Of a DNA stretch of 64,000 nt, positions 52,356 to 62,985 are shown in pieces. Source of the stretch: Aphanomyces cochlioides (Eukaryota; Oomycota; Saprolegniomycetes; Saprolegniales; Verrucalvaceae). How positions within the stretch are numbered: position 1 is the stretch's first letter; every line of letters begins with the position of its first letter. The notes under the pieces are model-generated. The model did no database searches. It was not told the DNA's origin and saw only the letters and a list, made by a program, of their open reading frames with translations. Location: positions 1,178,001-1,242,000 of the forward strand of contig JAHQRK010000020.1 in the NCBI GenBank assembly GCA_019828595.1. Direction: 5' to 3'. Position numbers and translations under genes: made by a program.

Positions 52356-54595
52356 TCATTCAAGGTATTTATCAACTACACTAAGGTAATGCTTAAGAAG
52401 ATCATATAGAGTTGAGTAGCTCATTTCATCGAAACGCCGATTGCATAGACGTTTGGGGTCCAGCTTCAAGGACAGTGAATCAACCAGCCGCTGAAAACAT
52501 TGCGAGTACAAAGCCATCAGCTCTGGCAGCTCCATGCGGGCAACAGCAGCGGATGAAAGGTCAGTATTCTTCATGAGCTCCGCAATCACACGAGACAACT
52601 TAGAGAAATTGACACGATCCTTGCTGTGAGGGAAGTCTTTGGTTCACAAAAGTCGCAATGGTCCAATTTGTTTTGATGGAATGCCGATCCACCATGACCG
52701 CCATGAATCACAGATCCTTCCTGTCGGGCATACTACATTTTGGCAATGCAATTGGCGAGAGTTAGACCACCATGTAGTAGTAGATACATCAGAATTGACG
52801 CCTGTAGGGTTAGAAACGGTTCCGCGGTGACTCAATTCATTCACAACGGACGAGCATATGGACTTGACAAGCTCGTCGAGCGCATCTTTAGATATTGGCA
52901 GACTTGGAGGTAGAGATACATGTTGCATGACACTTCTTGTAACATCACTGGGTAGATTTTTCAGCTGCGAGGATATGTTTGCATACCCATTCTCTATCAT
53001 ATCCATTCTGTGAAGCATTGATATATATTGTGGTGGAATGCCTGATGCTGACAAACCAGTGGTCAAATTTTTCATCGTGCCAAGATGAACTGACTTTGAC
53101 AAGCGACTCACAAGCTGAGTCGACCAAAGATTTGAGAACCAAAGAGGATGTCTTTCATCCAAATTGAGTTGCAGTCATTTTGCATGATAAACAATCGACG
53201 CTAAAAGAAACGGGGCTGCAGATCGGAAAGAGCTTGGATATCAAGTGGAATAGCCAGTCAAAATACGATTCCATTCGCCTTCATTAATCGTCATACCATC
53301 AAAATGGGGTGTTAGCACCGCAAATCTAGATGAGTTCATTTCTAAACCTAGGAGTAGAGTTAACCCTTCTCGTGAGTTATAACTAATACCAGCTGCTGTA
53401 CGGCCAACGTATTGGTCACCACCAGCGCCTGAGAAGATGTATCGACCTTGAACTGGTCCAAGAGTCCATCCTGCCCGTAAATAAACAGAGATTGGAGTTG
53501 GTCCACCTGGTGTATTGGATATTTCTGACGCAACCCCTTTGCGAAACGAATGCGTGCCTACATCTGTGACTGAAATGCCTAGACTGAGAAGCTCTGCCTC
53601 GCATGAACCACAGATTTTTGTCAACCATGCTCCAAATCTCTCTTTGGCATTCGGACCAAAGACCATCCTCGACGTCTTCTCACAGGGGGCGCCTTTCGAG
53701 AACACAAGCACTGCTAGACTAGATATGGCTAAGTAGAGTATCGTATTTATTCCTTTACCTCAATATCGGACAAATTTCAGGGTTATCGGGATTTGCAAAT
53801 ACATGACGTGGGCTGCATTTCTCGCCCATTTGACCGTTCTTCATTCTTCCATACTTAATGACAAGTGCATCGCCTAGAAGATATGAATAGATGTACTAGT
53901 ATAGTCTAAGCTACCTTGCCAAGAGATGTGATCATACAAGATTGCTCCAACAGTAACTGAGCGTGCAATTAAGTTCCAGGACAGAAGTAAAAACAAATGA
54001 ACGATTCTCGTGCATTTTCTATCCTACTCTGAAATCAGAGCCTTCCTTGCAAGAATGCGATAACCTATGAACGTCAGCCACGTCTCTAGAAAATCGACGA
54101 ACCATCCACGAAAACGGGATCCTTCCCTTCTCCAACTGGCATTTCGCCGTCTTCTTTCATTTTAGCCACTTTTCGCTTGTAGCCACATGTAAAGTCTAAA
54201 TACTACTTTTAGCCCTGATACAGTATCATAGATTGTGCACCTGAGAGCAAAGTAGAGAGGTCATCTGGTATTTTGATCTTTGCCTCGCGATGCAAATGGA
54301 CGATCGCGCTTCTGCATCCGTCAATTGTCGATGCTGATTTGTGCTGCGTTGTTTTGCTGCGTCGATTTCCACTTGTCGTCTCGTGGGCATGGAATCCTTT
54401 GCAGACAAGAGGATCTAATGGGAGAACAATCGATCCGTCACACACAGGATGTGGGTGCTCTTGAGAGAGCCAACTCACAAGGCGACGAATTACTACTGAG
54501 TACTGATATCGTGTCGACGGAGCGACTCTCATGCGCAGGACATGGTCGCCAAAGCCTGCTTCATCGGCCGCGTTCGAGTGACTTGCACAACTCAT
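52356..54595 (-). CDS. Crypton-type tyrosine recombinase (transposon)
   Basis: Spliced minus-strand ORF. N-terminus at ATG 54595; core-binding part PSTRYQYSVVIRRLVSWLSQ and TIDGCRSAIVHLHREAKIKI; then, over introns near 54095 and 53890, RILARKALISE, WNLIARSVTVGAILYDHISW (catalytic-type Arg) and ALVIKYGRMKNGQMGE. The catalytic C-lobe has GTHSFRKGVASEI (H-x-x-R) and VQGRYIFSGAGGDQYVG with the nucleophile Tyr. A C-terminal region (53160-52356) has WWIGIPSKQIGPLRLL and helices, resembling the GCR1-like DNA-binding part of Cryptons. Cryptons insert through a circular DNA intermediate and lack inverted repeats; none are seen here. No stop breaks the exons I could join, so the gene may be functional. 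Confidence 0.75.
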
Positions 54596-55629
54596 GGTAA
54601 TGTGCCTAGGATACTACAGTTTTTGAGTTGGGATAATAAAGTTTCGTTTCTTTTCGTGAAAACCAATCAAAGTCTGCATTTAACATCTCTCATACAAATT
54701 TTCATATGCATCAATGTTCATCATAATCAAGATTTTGTAAATCATATAGAGGAAATTATGCTCTCGAGTAAATCAAATGATTTTCAATTTCGATAAGTTA
54801 ATCTTTTATTTCACATTATTATTCAAAATAGTATGAATATTTGTATGAAATTTAATAAATTTTCTTCGGAGAGAGCCGCAGAGAAAACGCAAATCCATAG
54901 ATTTACTGGAAGAAGAGCCAATCAAACATCAAAGAATTCACAAAAATCTCCCCAATATGATCGATGTTGCACTGCAAAGCAAAAACCGAAGCAGAAGCCT
55001 GTGCTCAAAGGCTATGCATCGAATAGTGAACAGGTAAATGTGGTTAGCCTTGGCCAGCACGGCAACTTCCTTCGGCCGAGCTCTGAGGCTAAAGATGGGA
55101 CAAACATTAAACTTATCGACTGGTGAACGTTGTGCCATCTATAACTCCAAAGCTTGGCCATTTTCTTTCAGTTCCAGAGATGTGTCGTGCATGTAAATTA
55201 TGGAAGGACATATTTTTAGTTTGTGCTGCTGGTGTTTTTAATTACATTACATGTTATACGCTACACATTTCCAAACAGGAGTTGAATCGCCAGTGTGCGC
55301 TTCCGTTCTACTCGCAATCAATACATTGTTCCTTTTGCAGAATCAAAAGCCGCTTACCTTATATGCGTACTTCTCTGGTTCGTTCCATCAATCAGATCCA
55401 GAGAAGCACTGCGCTGCAAGCTGCGTGCAGAAAGTTTGACTAGACTTCATGTAGTGATCGGGCTGGTGCCTTTCCAAATTAACTATTTCTGCCCAATCTC
55501 AACACATCGTCCAACTCATTGCACTCTAATTGGACGATAATCTTGTGTAAATCCACCGATTTACGTTTTCTGACAACAAGTCAATGTCATCCCACGAATT
55601 TCGTGAAGTGGCTTCTTCAATACATACTA

Positions 55630-56322
55630 CTCTGGTCCATATTAATTGTCCCATTGTTTTCGGATTGGCGGTTAAATTCAACAAAACATCCTTTTCCTTG
55701 TTTGATTGGCTTAAATGCAAGCTCTTGATCTCAACTTTGATTGGATGTATTCTGTCAACCTTGATTCAAAGTGGTTGTCAAGATACGAATCGACGAAAAT
55801 GTCGTGTCGGTCCTTGGCTAGTTAATCCTCCGCTGGTCGTTCAAAACGCCGGTATTGGGGCTTCTTTTCACATTAGCCACTTAAGAATAGTACTCTCCTT
55901 GTCCTGACGATGCATGTGCGTGCAAGCGATCAACTACCATGCATCGCGATGGAAAAAGGATCATATCAAGAGGGATGTTTATGATAACGATATTCGTCAT
56001 TACCGGGTCACTGTTCAAAAGAAATCTCAGGTAATATCGTAGCAAATATGATAATCTTTCGAATATCACCAACAATAAGCGTCTGTGACTCCCCGCTACT
56101 TTGCTTGCGCCTTGCGAAGTCCATGGCGCGGCATGGCGCTAAAAGGATAAATTTAACGTACTAGGAAAATGTAGTTTAACGTAGCGTTTTATTTGTTTAA
56201 CTGTTTAACTAAATACAAAGTTCAAGTTAAATCAATTATCAGATTTTAACTATTTTCATCGGTATACTAATATCAAGACAATACAGTGGTTTTAACAAAG
56301 TGACAATTATTCCGGACCAGAG
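55630..56322. mobile_element. Mariner-derived MITE 1 (693 bp)
   Basis: Left end CTCTGGTCCATATTAATTGT; right end, inverted, CTCTGGTCCGGAATAATTGT. TA flanks both ends. Internal left sequence (TTTGATTGG repeats, CTTTGATTGGATGTATT) is shared with MITE 2 and with the left end of the mariner element at 42788. No ORF. Confidence 0.8.
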
Positions 56323-56769
56323 TAGTATCCGGCATGAAACATTTCGTTAATTCAACATGCACCCATATTCAGCACGTGCAATTTAATTCCAACATTAAAA
56401 CTGTATATTTTATTATCTTATACAAGTAATTATATGAGATTCTCTATATTCCCATCTCATTCTTCAGAATATTAACTCTGATAAATAATAACTTTTGATT
56501 CTGTATACACTTCTATACATAGCCCTGTGGTTGTAAAAAGTTGAAGCATCATCGCTGAAAAGTTAAAAATTGATGTTATCGTAACAAATGACGCTTTTGA
56601 AAAAAAAACATTTGGAATTTGTATACCCTATTTATAAAATGACCAACTCAGACTCTTTCAAAATTCACTTGACTCACACTGTCAGTTCAAGCTTGATTTC
56701 ACTATGGAGATGACATGAGATCACGGCCCTGACACTTGTCGTATATTCTCAACTCAGCGGTCAAATCAC

Positions 56770-57867
56770 CGCGCGCTTGAGAGTAAATTCGTGAACCTGA
56801 ACACTATCCGGATGAAATTCGTTAACCTGAACAGTGTGTCACTGCAACTACGAGACTGCAGTCCAAACTCAACTTGAGACTCAGAATAATTCCTTAACAG
56901 CTCTCATCAGGGCTGCCCATTGGTAAATATTTAAATATCCCTTGTTGGTGCACGCTGGGGGGCTCCCTCCTTATCCACCCACAGAAAACTTTTCTCGTCG
57001 CCTCCGCATTGCTCTGGTGAGTGCAATTTTTCTGGGTGAATATCTGACGTTGTCCGAGTAGTATAGGGCTTTGTCAATGAAGCAGTGCATAGCTCGAGTA
57101 TTACTACTCTGGTCCGAAATGATTGTCACATTTGACTTTTCAGTGGAGTTTCGTTGGTCCTCTTTGAGGAATTCTACATTTGATTGGTGCAAATGAAAGT
57201 ACTTTATCTCCTCTTTGATTGGATATATTTATTCAGGCGAAATTCATTGCCATGCAGGAGAAACAATGCCTCAAAGTTTGTCCTCTGATTCAAATTACAG
57301 AAAATCTTCCGCCAGTGAATCAAATCGCAATGAAACGCGGTCCCACCGCACACACAAATAGATCACTTAGTCTCCGATATATTAACGGTATTTTTGAGAG
57401 ACTATCGATCAAGACGCTCAAATTCGATGCTCACAACTCAAACCGAATGGTCTGGCTCTAAGGCCCTTTTCCGGCGACCCTGTGAGCTCCTGCGTCCGTC
57501 CACGCATCACTGGAACATATTGAATAAGTTTGTATGCATTTGCAGGACCAAATATGGCGCCTAGAGACTTGAGCAAAGCTAAATGTGACGAGGTCTCCAA
57601 TATCGTTAGGTCATATGTATATTTACTAATTTGTATGCCAATTTTATCTTTTATAAATAATACTTTAATTTAAATATGCTAAAAATTGATAAATTCTTCA
57701 AACTGTTTCATACTAAAACCAAGTTAACAAGAATTGTACTCCAAAAAATATGCAATGTGACAATCATTTCGGACCAGAGTACTACTGTATTGTGCAGCGA
57801 AACACTGTTCATGTTAACGAAATTTATCCGGATAGTGTTCAGGTTAACGAATTTTCTCCGCGCTGAC
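56770..57867. mobile_element. MITE with about 75-bp arms, interrupted by MITE 2
   Basis: 56770-56845 and 57791-57867 are inverted copies with few mismatches, including CTGAACACTATCCGGAT and AATTCGTTAACCTGAACA twice per arm. Removing MITE 2 leaves about 425 bp. No coding sequence. Confidence 0.75.
57107..57779. mobile_element. Mariner-derived MITE 2 (673 bp)
   Basis: Left end CTCTGGTCCGAAATGATTGT, exactly inverted at the right end (57760-57779); about 28 bp match in all. TA flanks both sides (57105-57106 and 57780-57781). Sits inside the longer-armed MITE at 56770-57867. Confidence 0.85.
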
Positions 57868-58496
57868 AATGCCATGGGTTCACCTCATGTTTATTACCGT
57901 TGTCTCAATTGATTGTTGTCAGACGAGGTGGAATGGACTGGTCTTTCCCGCTCGCCATGCAGTTTAATTTCACGGCCTTGGATGTCCATGTTTCGTCCAA
58001 GCGTCATACGTCCAAGGCTCTCTCTGCGACTGTGGCCTTGACTGTTGTCCAACGCCTTTTCAATCCATATCACTCCCATGGACACTTGTGGAGGCCACCC
58101 AGTGGACCATGTTTGAAGAACGGGCAAGGCGGAGAGGCAGCGAGAGGTAGGCAGGTCGGGAGGTATCCAGGGCGTGTGTGTCCGAGTGGATCGCTCTCGC
58201 TCTCTCCCATTGCTCCAATCTTTTGTATGATGACCCAGACGTGGCACATCATTACTCCCCATGTGATCCATGTCGATCAGCGGCGAATTGATGGTAAATC
58301 GTTCTGCGCTCGTTCGTCCCCTGCGAACCGCGCAGTGTTTCCAACACGAAAGCACCCATGTGACCCGCCAAATCCACTGCACATCCTCGTCTTTGTCTCC
58401 ACATAGAGCTTGCTTTCGCAGTTCGTGACAAAGTCGCGCTCACTTTCGTCGCGTTCCGTTCTCGCAATTCAGTGTGGGTGTCGATACAAATCTTCT

Positions 58497-58527
58497 GATT
58501 GGCTGAAATTATATATTGTAGCCAATT
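58497..58527. promoter_or_regulatory. Inverted CCAAT-box pair upstream of MSP gene
   Basis: GATTGGCTG at 58497 and AGCCAATT at 58520, 72-102 bp before ATG 58599. Confidence 0.55.
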
Positions 58528-58598
58528 AAAATTCATCGACAACCAGATGCAATCTCCGCCCGTGACACATTTTTCACACACTTTCATATTCGCGCGGC

Positions 58599-59195
58599 AT
58601 GGGGCAATCTGGTAGCAGCAGCAGTGGACTGAGCGTTGTGCAGCCCCTCGCTTCGGCGTTTGCTTCCACGCCGCGCAAACTCTCATCCTTGCCAATGTCT
58701 CCGCAACCCGTGGATCCGTTTGCGTCCTATTTGCGTCAACCTGATGCAAGCAGCGCATCTACCGATGCAGTCGCGGTGGTCAACCCCAGCACACAATTGT
58801 CGTTTACGCTGATGCACAATGCGACGCCACCCATGTCTGTGCTCACGGTGACCAACAAATCCAATTGCCACATTGTTTTCCGCGTGCAACCTGCCCTGTA
58901 CTCGTCTCGGTATGTCATGGATACCCCCCAAGGTGTTCTTGGTCCTGGACGCAGTGCTGCCGTTGCGATTCGGCTAGCCCCTGCAGCTTGCAATCAATTG
59001 CTCATGAATGGCACATTGGACGCTGATGATTTCATTGTCGAAGTTGTGCTTCTCATTGCTCCACCATCGCCTGCATTGGTTGCTGAATTGCGCACTGTCG
59101 ACTTGTGGCCACAAGTGCCAGCACAATATCGCCATGTGCCTCACCGTGTTGCTGCGCGCTTCTCGACGTGGACGCCGAATGCCAACGATCTCTAA
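58599..59195 (+). CDS. Small single-MSP-domain protein
   Basis: ATG 58599, 198 residues. A Ser-rich start (MGQSGSSSSGLSVV) and a linker precede one MSP fold: AVVNPSTQLSFTLMHNATPP, LTVTNKSNCHIVFRVQPALY, RYVMDTPQGVLGPGRSAAVA. The start fits the N-myristoylation pattern (Gly2, Ser6), so membrane association is possible. Shares the N-P-S-x-x-L-x-F-T-L and G-x-L-G-P-x-R motifs with the gene at 51687, its closest relative here. Converges on UPF3, 154 bp apart. Confidence 0.8.
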   Translation: MGQSGSSSSGLSVVQPLASAFASTPRKLSSLPMSPQPVDPFASYLRQPDASSASTDAVAVVNPSTQLSFTLMHNATPPMSVLTVTNKSNCHIVFRVQPALYSSRYVMDTPQGVLGPGRSAAVAIRLAPAACNQLLMNGTLDADDFIVEVVLLIAPPSPALVAELRTVDLWPQVPAQYRHVPHRVAARFSTWTPNANDL

Positions 59196-59349
59196 GTTAC
59201 CTATTTATGAACAAAGTGTTTCGTGTACCGTGCAAACAACTAGGACAATCGGATTGCATTATCCAGATTGTTTCAATCCATCTCTCTCTTGTCTTCATGT
59301 CGTCGTCGGGCTTTGTCAGCGCGGCTCCATCTTCGATTGTCGCTACAGC

Positions 59350-60760
59350 TCATGGCCGAGGACGCTTGTGGGTAATGGAGGGGTCGTCGCTTTGCTAGCT
59401 TAACTCTAGTCGAGTTGTTAGCCAAAAGTCAAAAGAGCTTCCGCGTCTTCTTACCATAGGAGGGGGAAGCGGCGGTGGTGGCGGTTGGCCATCGCCAGCT
59501 CCACTTTGTTTCGCCACGTAAGCTTTCTTCTTTCCCTGCTTGGCATCATTAGATTTAACACAATGAAGATCCTACGACATACCCCGCTGCCTCGTCCACC
59601 GCCGCCACTTCGGTTGTTTTCTCCATCTTGGCGACGATCCTTCTTGGCGCGATTGCCATTGCCTCGTCCACGGCCGCCACCTCGACCACCATTACCTCGA
59701 CCACCTTCATCGTCATAACGCATGGTCATGCCGCCATTTTCCATGGGCAATGGAGGGGGCATCATTGGAAGTGGTGGGTGAGGTGGTAAGGGCGGCTGGG
59801 CATCTCCTATGGACTTGGGCATAATGCGGAGGATGCCAGGTTGCATCATTGGAGCAGTCGATGGATGCATGAGCAACATGGAAGTAGAATGCATGTCCAT
59901 CATGGGTTCCATTGGATAAGCCGGGGCGGCTGGATTGTTATTGCCACCACCGCCACCTCGCCGCTTGTCTTTGCTCTTCTTAGAGCCTACGCATTGTCAA
60001 TTATAACGTCATGGAGGTAGATTGGACCGCGTTCTTTTGGAGGCTTGTCGTCGTCTTTCGGTGCCTTGGTTCTCTTTTCCTTGGGTGGTTTCTACACCAG
60101 AAGTAATGAGCTTCAAGTATCAGATGAGGAGCGTACCGCTTTGCCTTCTTTCTTCTTGCGCTCAGCAGGGAATCCACGACCAAACTAGGTAGACAAGGTT
60201 GAGGGTTAGGACCCATGGCGCGCAAGAATTACCTTTCCTTTGCGGTCGACGCGGCGTTCATTGAGAAATTTAACAAGTGCCGCCATGGGTTTCTCTTTCG
60301 ACTTGTCCTCGACGTCAGCTACATTTGGATTCACCGCAGGAGGTTTGTTCTCCTCGTTGAGAGCATCGAGGAAGGCAAGAAAGTCTGGGTCTTTCGCAAT
60401 CGAGTTGACCTTGTTGTCTCGACGACGCTTTTCTCGTGGCAGCTTTTGGTTTGGCGCGACATGAACCGACAACACGATAGAAGAGCCATTCGAGAGAGTG
60501 ACTTCTTTGCCATGGAGAGCTCCTAGCGTTTCTTCAAGTTGATCTGGGTCTTTGCGGAACTGTAGGTACAATCGCGACGGCACAAGGGCTCGGCCATTCT
60601 TGGCAGGACGACCTCCTTCCCATCGAAAAAACGTAGACGGAAAGATTGGCGTACGCAAGACCGATTCCGTGTACGTGACTGGAAAACCACACAGCGCCAA
60701 TGCTTCCTCGCACGCCAAGTCATGCGGCAGATCGCGCACGACAAGTTTCTTCCACCGCAT
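59350..60760 (-). CDS. UPF3: UPF3-like nonsense-mediated decay factor
   Basis: Exon 1 from ATG 60760: MRWKKLVVRDLPHDLACEEA, then RALVPSRLYLQFRKDPDQLE and VHVAPNQKLPREKRRRDNKV, DPDFLAFLDAL, the RRM-like Smg4/UPF3 domain that binds UPF2. Short basic exons follow (FPAERKKEGKA, KPPKEKRTKAPKDDDKPP), then a Met/Pro-rich part and a GGRGGGRGRGNGN box. A strong GTAAGA donor after LPPPM and an acceptor 56 nt on give the ending QSDDPSITHKRPRP at 59350; without that intron the protein would end about 45 bp upstream of that, at 59395. UPF3 links exon-junction complexes to UPF2/UPF1 on mRNAs with early stops. Confidence 0.85.
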
Positions 60761-62566
60761 TGAACGACTTTGAAAAATAATCTTCAAACATGATACCAAA
60801 TATTAAATTATACAGGTTGTAAAAATACCGTATTTTATATATTAAATGAGATAGCCTAAAATTTTATCCGTGTATTGTCATTTTCAACCAAATTTGTGGT
60901 TTTGACCAAAAAGCGAATTCATTTTCAAATCGATTTCATCATACTGAAGTGGTGTGTGTCAGTGTGTGTTTTGCGTGAGTCACGTGGCTGATCGATTCTG
61001 ATTGGCTGACTAATTTTAAAGTTTTAATTCTAGCCAATAAAAGAAGCCCGTTCGGAATCGATTCGAAACCTCGGTCGATTCAAACCGTTCCTCACAATTT
61101 TGTATCAAAAGCACAATATTATTTATCTAAAAGGACATGTCAATCCCACAGTAGGAAGTTAAAGTGCAATTTTCTTTGTGGAGTGTATTTGAGCTTACTC
61201 AAAGATATGGGGGCTTCTGTGGCGAAGCAATTCATCACGCATCGCATAGTTTGCCAGGCTAATCGTACATGGGATTCAATTTTCGAGTGAGGCGTCAGCG
61301 AAGTACCCCTTCAGCCCAGCATTTCAAGAAATCCTCGCTTCATGCCTGCCGCGTCCATGCAATTTTGTGGTTGTATGCAGTCAGGATGAGAGTGGCTGCC
61401 AAGCGGTGGTTAAGTCGCTTCGATCCCTCGTTGTCGTCCTGTTTTGGTCGAGCCGTGACGATGGAACTTCGATTTGAGCTTGACATTCCATCCACCAATG
61501 AGAGTCCTTCGAACTGATTTCATTTGAAGTTATCCTCTTATCCTTATCACTTTTTATCACATTTTATCAGTCTAATTTGTATCAGCTGGAGCCATTTCAA
61601 GTCTTCGTTCGCACTTTCATTCCTCTTAACCTCCTCGATAGTATTAATCCTGTTTAAATGTTTTCGTGCAAAATCACGTCTTGTCCTCATTATCCTTTAT
61701 GGAAAGCTTTATGCGTAGCCTAGCCTCTCTTATCCTTTTTTATGATACAAGATCACCATACGCACTTAATCGAATGGTAGAACCAGGCCAGAATGTGCCG
61801 TGAACTTTCCTCAGTGCCCCATCAACTTGGCCAGGGACTGACGATCGCGCGCAAACTCTGGACGCAAGAAGCGTCTTCTCTGTGCAGCTCAGCCCCTTCA
61901 AACACGCTACAATTGAGTCAAGAGAGTGTCAAGGCGCTGGACTTCTATCCTTTTCAAACATTGTACGCTCTCTCTCTCGACTTGGCATCGCATCGACGCC
62001 TAGACAAGATCAAAGCTTGAGTAAAGACAACTCCATGCGAAACGCCACCACATGCACATAGCGCTCGACCTTACTTTGGCGCTCCCGTCTTCCTTCTCTC
62101 CACATCATCTTGGCGGACCAGTTTGGTGCTGACACTGTGAATTCACACTTTGACAAATATCAGCACGGATCGACGGGGATCTAACACACCTCCTTCAACG
62201 ATCACTCGATCGCCATCCACGTGAAAAATTGACCGCCCATTACACGGGCGCATTAGTGTTCACCCTTCTACCTCTGTGAATATGAGAGAGCTTTCTCGTC
62301 GTGTGCATTCGATCGACGTTGGTCGGACGGCGGGAAGTCCATTACTCATGTGTCCACCGTTTCACACATGTGCCAATGTTGAAGCTGTCCCAGCAATATG
62401 TCGAGTCTACCGCGCGACCAACGCCATTTAACACAACGCGCTCGTCCTTCCTGCACATATCATATCGTAGCTTCATTTCCATCTGATAGCGCTTCCCCCG
62501 CCTTGTTTCTTGAACCACCCGCTGCGACGACACGCTCTCCCTCGATGGGCAACCCCAATCTCTCGG
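60761..62566. other. Intergenic region, about 1.8 kb
   Basis: Contains the CCAAT pair at 61000-61039. An ORF at 61269-61517 and one at 61793-62020 have ATGs but no known motif or clear codon bias. 62030-62540 is C-rich without a supported frame. Confidence 0.35.
61000..61039. promoter_or_regulatory. Inverted CCAAT-box pair
   Basis: GATTGGCTG at 61000 and TAGCCAATA at 61031. The nearest firm gene start is UPF3 at 60760 on minus, 240 bp away; a plus-strand target would be the unassigned ORF at 61269. Confidence 0.45.
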
Positions 62567-62749
62567 ATGTGTAATTCAATCTCCGTCTCGGGCGGCGACA
62601 CAGCGCATACAAACCCTCCATATACGTCGCGTCCGACGCAGCCTGAAGCTAATCCTTTTGTCGAATCTTCCTACAGACCAAGCTGGAATCCGTCGTGGGC
62701 ATCGGGAGAGAGACGCTTCGTCGTCGTAGAGACCATGGAAGAACTTTGA
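62567..62749 (+). CDS. Possible small hypothetical protein (60 aa)
   Basis: ATG 62567, MCNSISVSGGDTAHTNPPYT, then PFVESSYRPSWNPSWASGER and FVVVETMEEL. Pro/Ser/Trp-rich, no signal peptide. The frame is open upstream to 62510. Unrecognised; kept because composition is unlike random frames here. Confidence 0.3.
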   Translation: MCNSISVSGGDTAHTNPPYTSRPTQPEANPFVESSYRPSWNPSWASGERRFVVVETMEEL

Positions 62750-62985
62750 AAATTGATATCATGATATTATAAAGGTGGAATGGATCTGAAATTTAATCGA
62801 AGAAATTAATTCTTAATACAAATTATAAGTTTAAGGTTGGAAAGTTTTAATAAAACGCGCGGCTCATTAGCACTGAACCTTTTTCGTGTTACAGTGGATT
62901 TTGTGCCGCACCTATACGACGACGGTCGAGAGAGCGCCAGGTCGACGACGACTACAGTTGAGTTGCAGCCGTTGATCACAAGCAA

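Larger units (their letters stand above)
54596..58496. other. MITE-rich intergenic region
   Basis: About 3.9 kb with the MITEs listed separately. ORFs at 54833-55126 and 57900-58400 (both strands) show no domain or credible splice pattern. 57930-58430 is richer in GC and could hold an unrecognised exon or leader. Confidence 0.4.

Noticed and set aside
57900..58406. 168-codon plus and 162-codon minus overlapping ORFs
   Set aside because: Neither has a domain, clear codon bias or splice logic; kept only as an unassigned GC-richer stretch.
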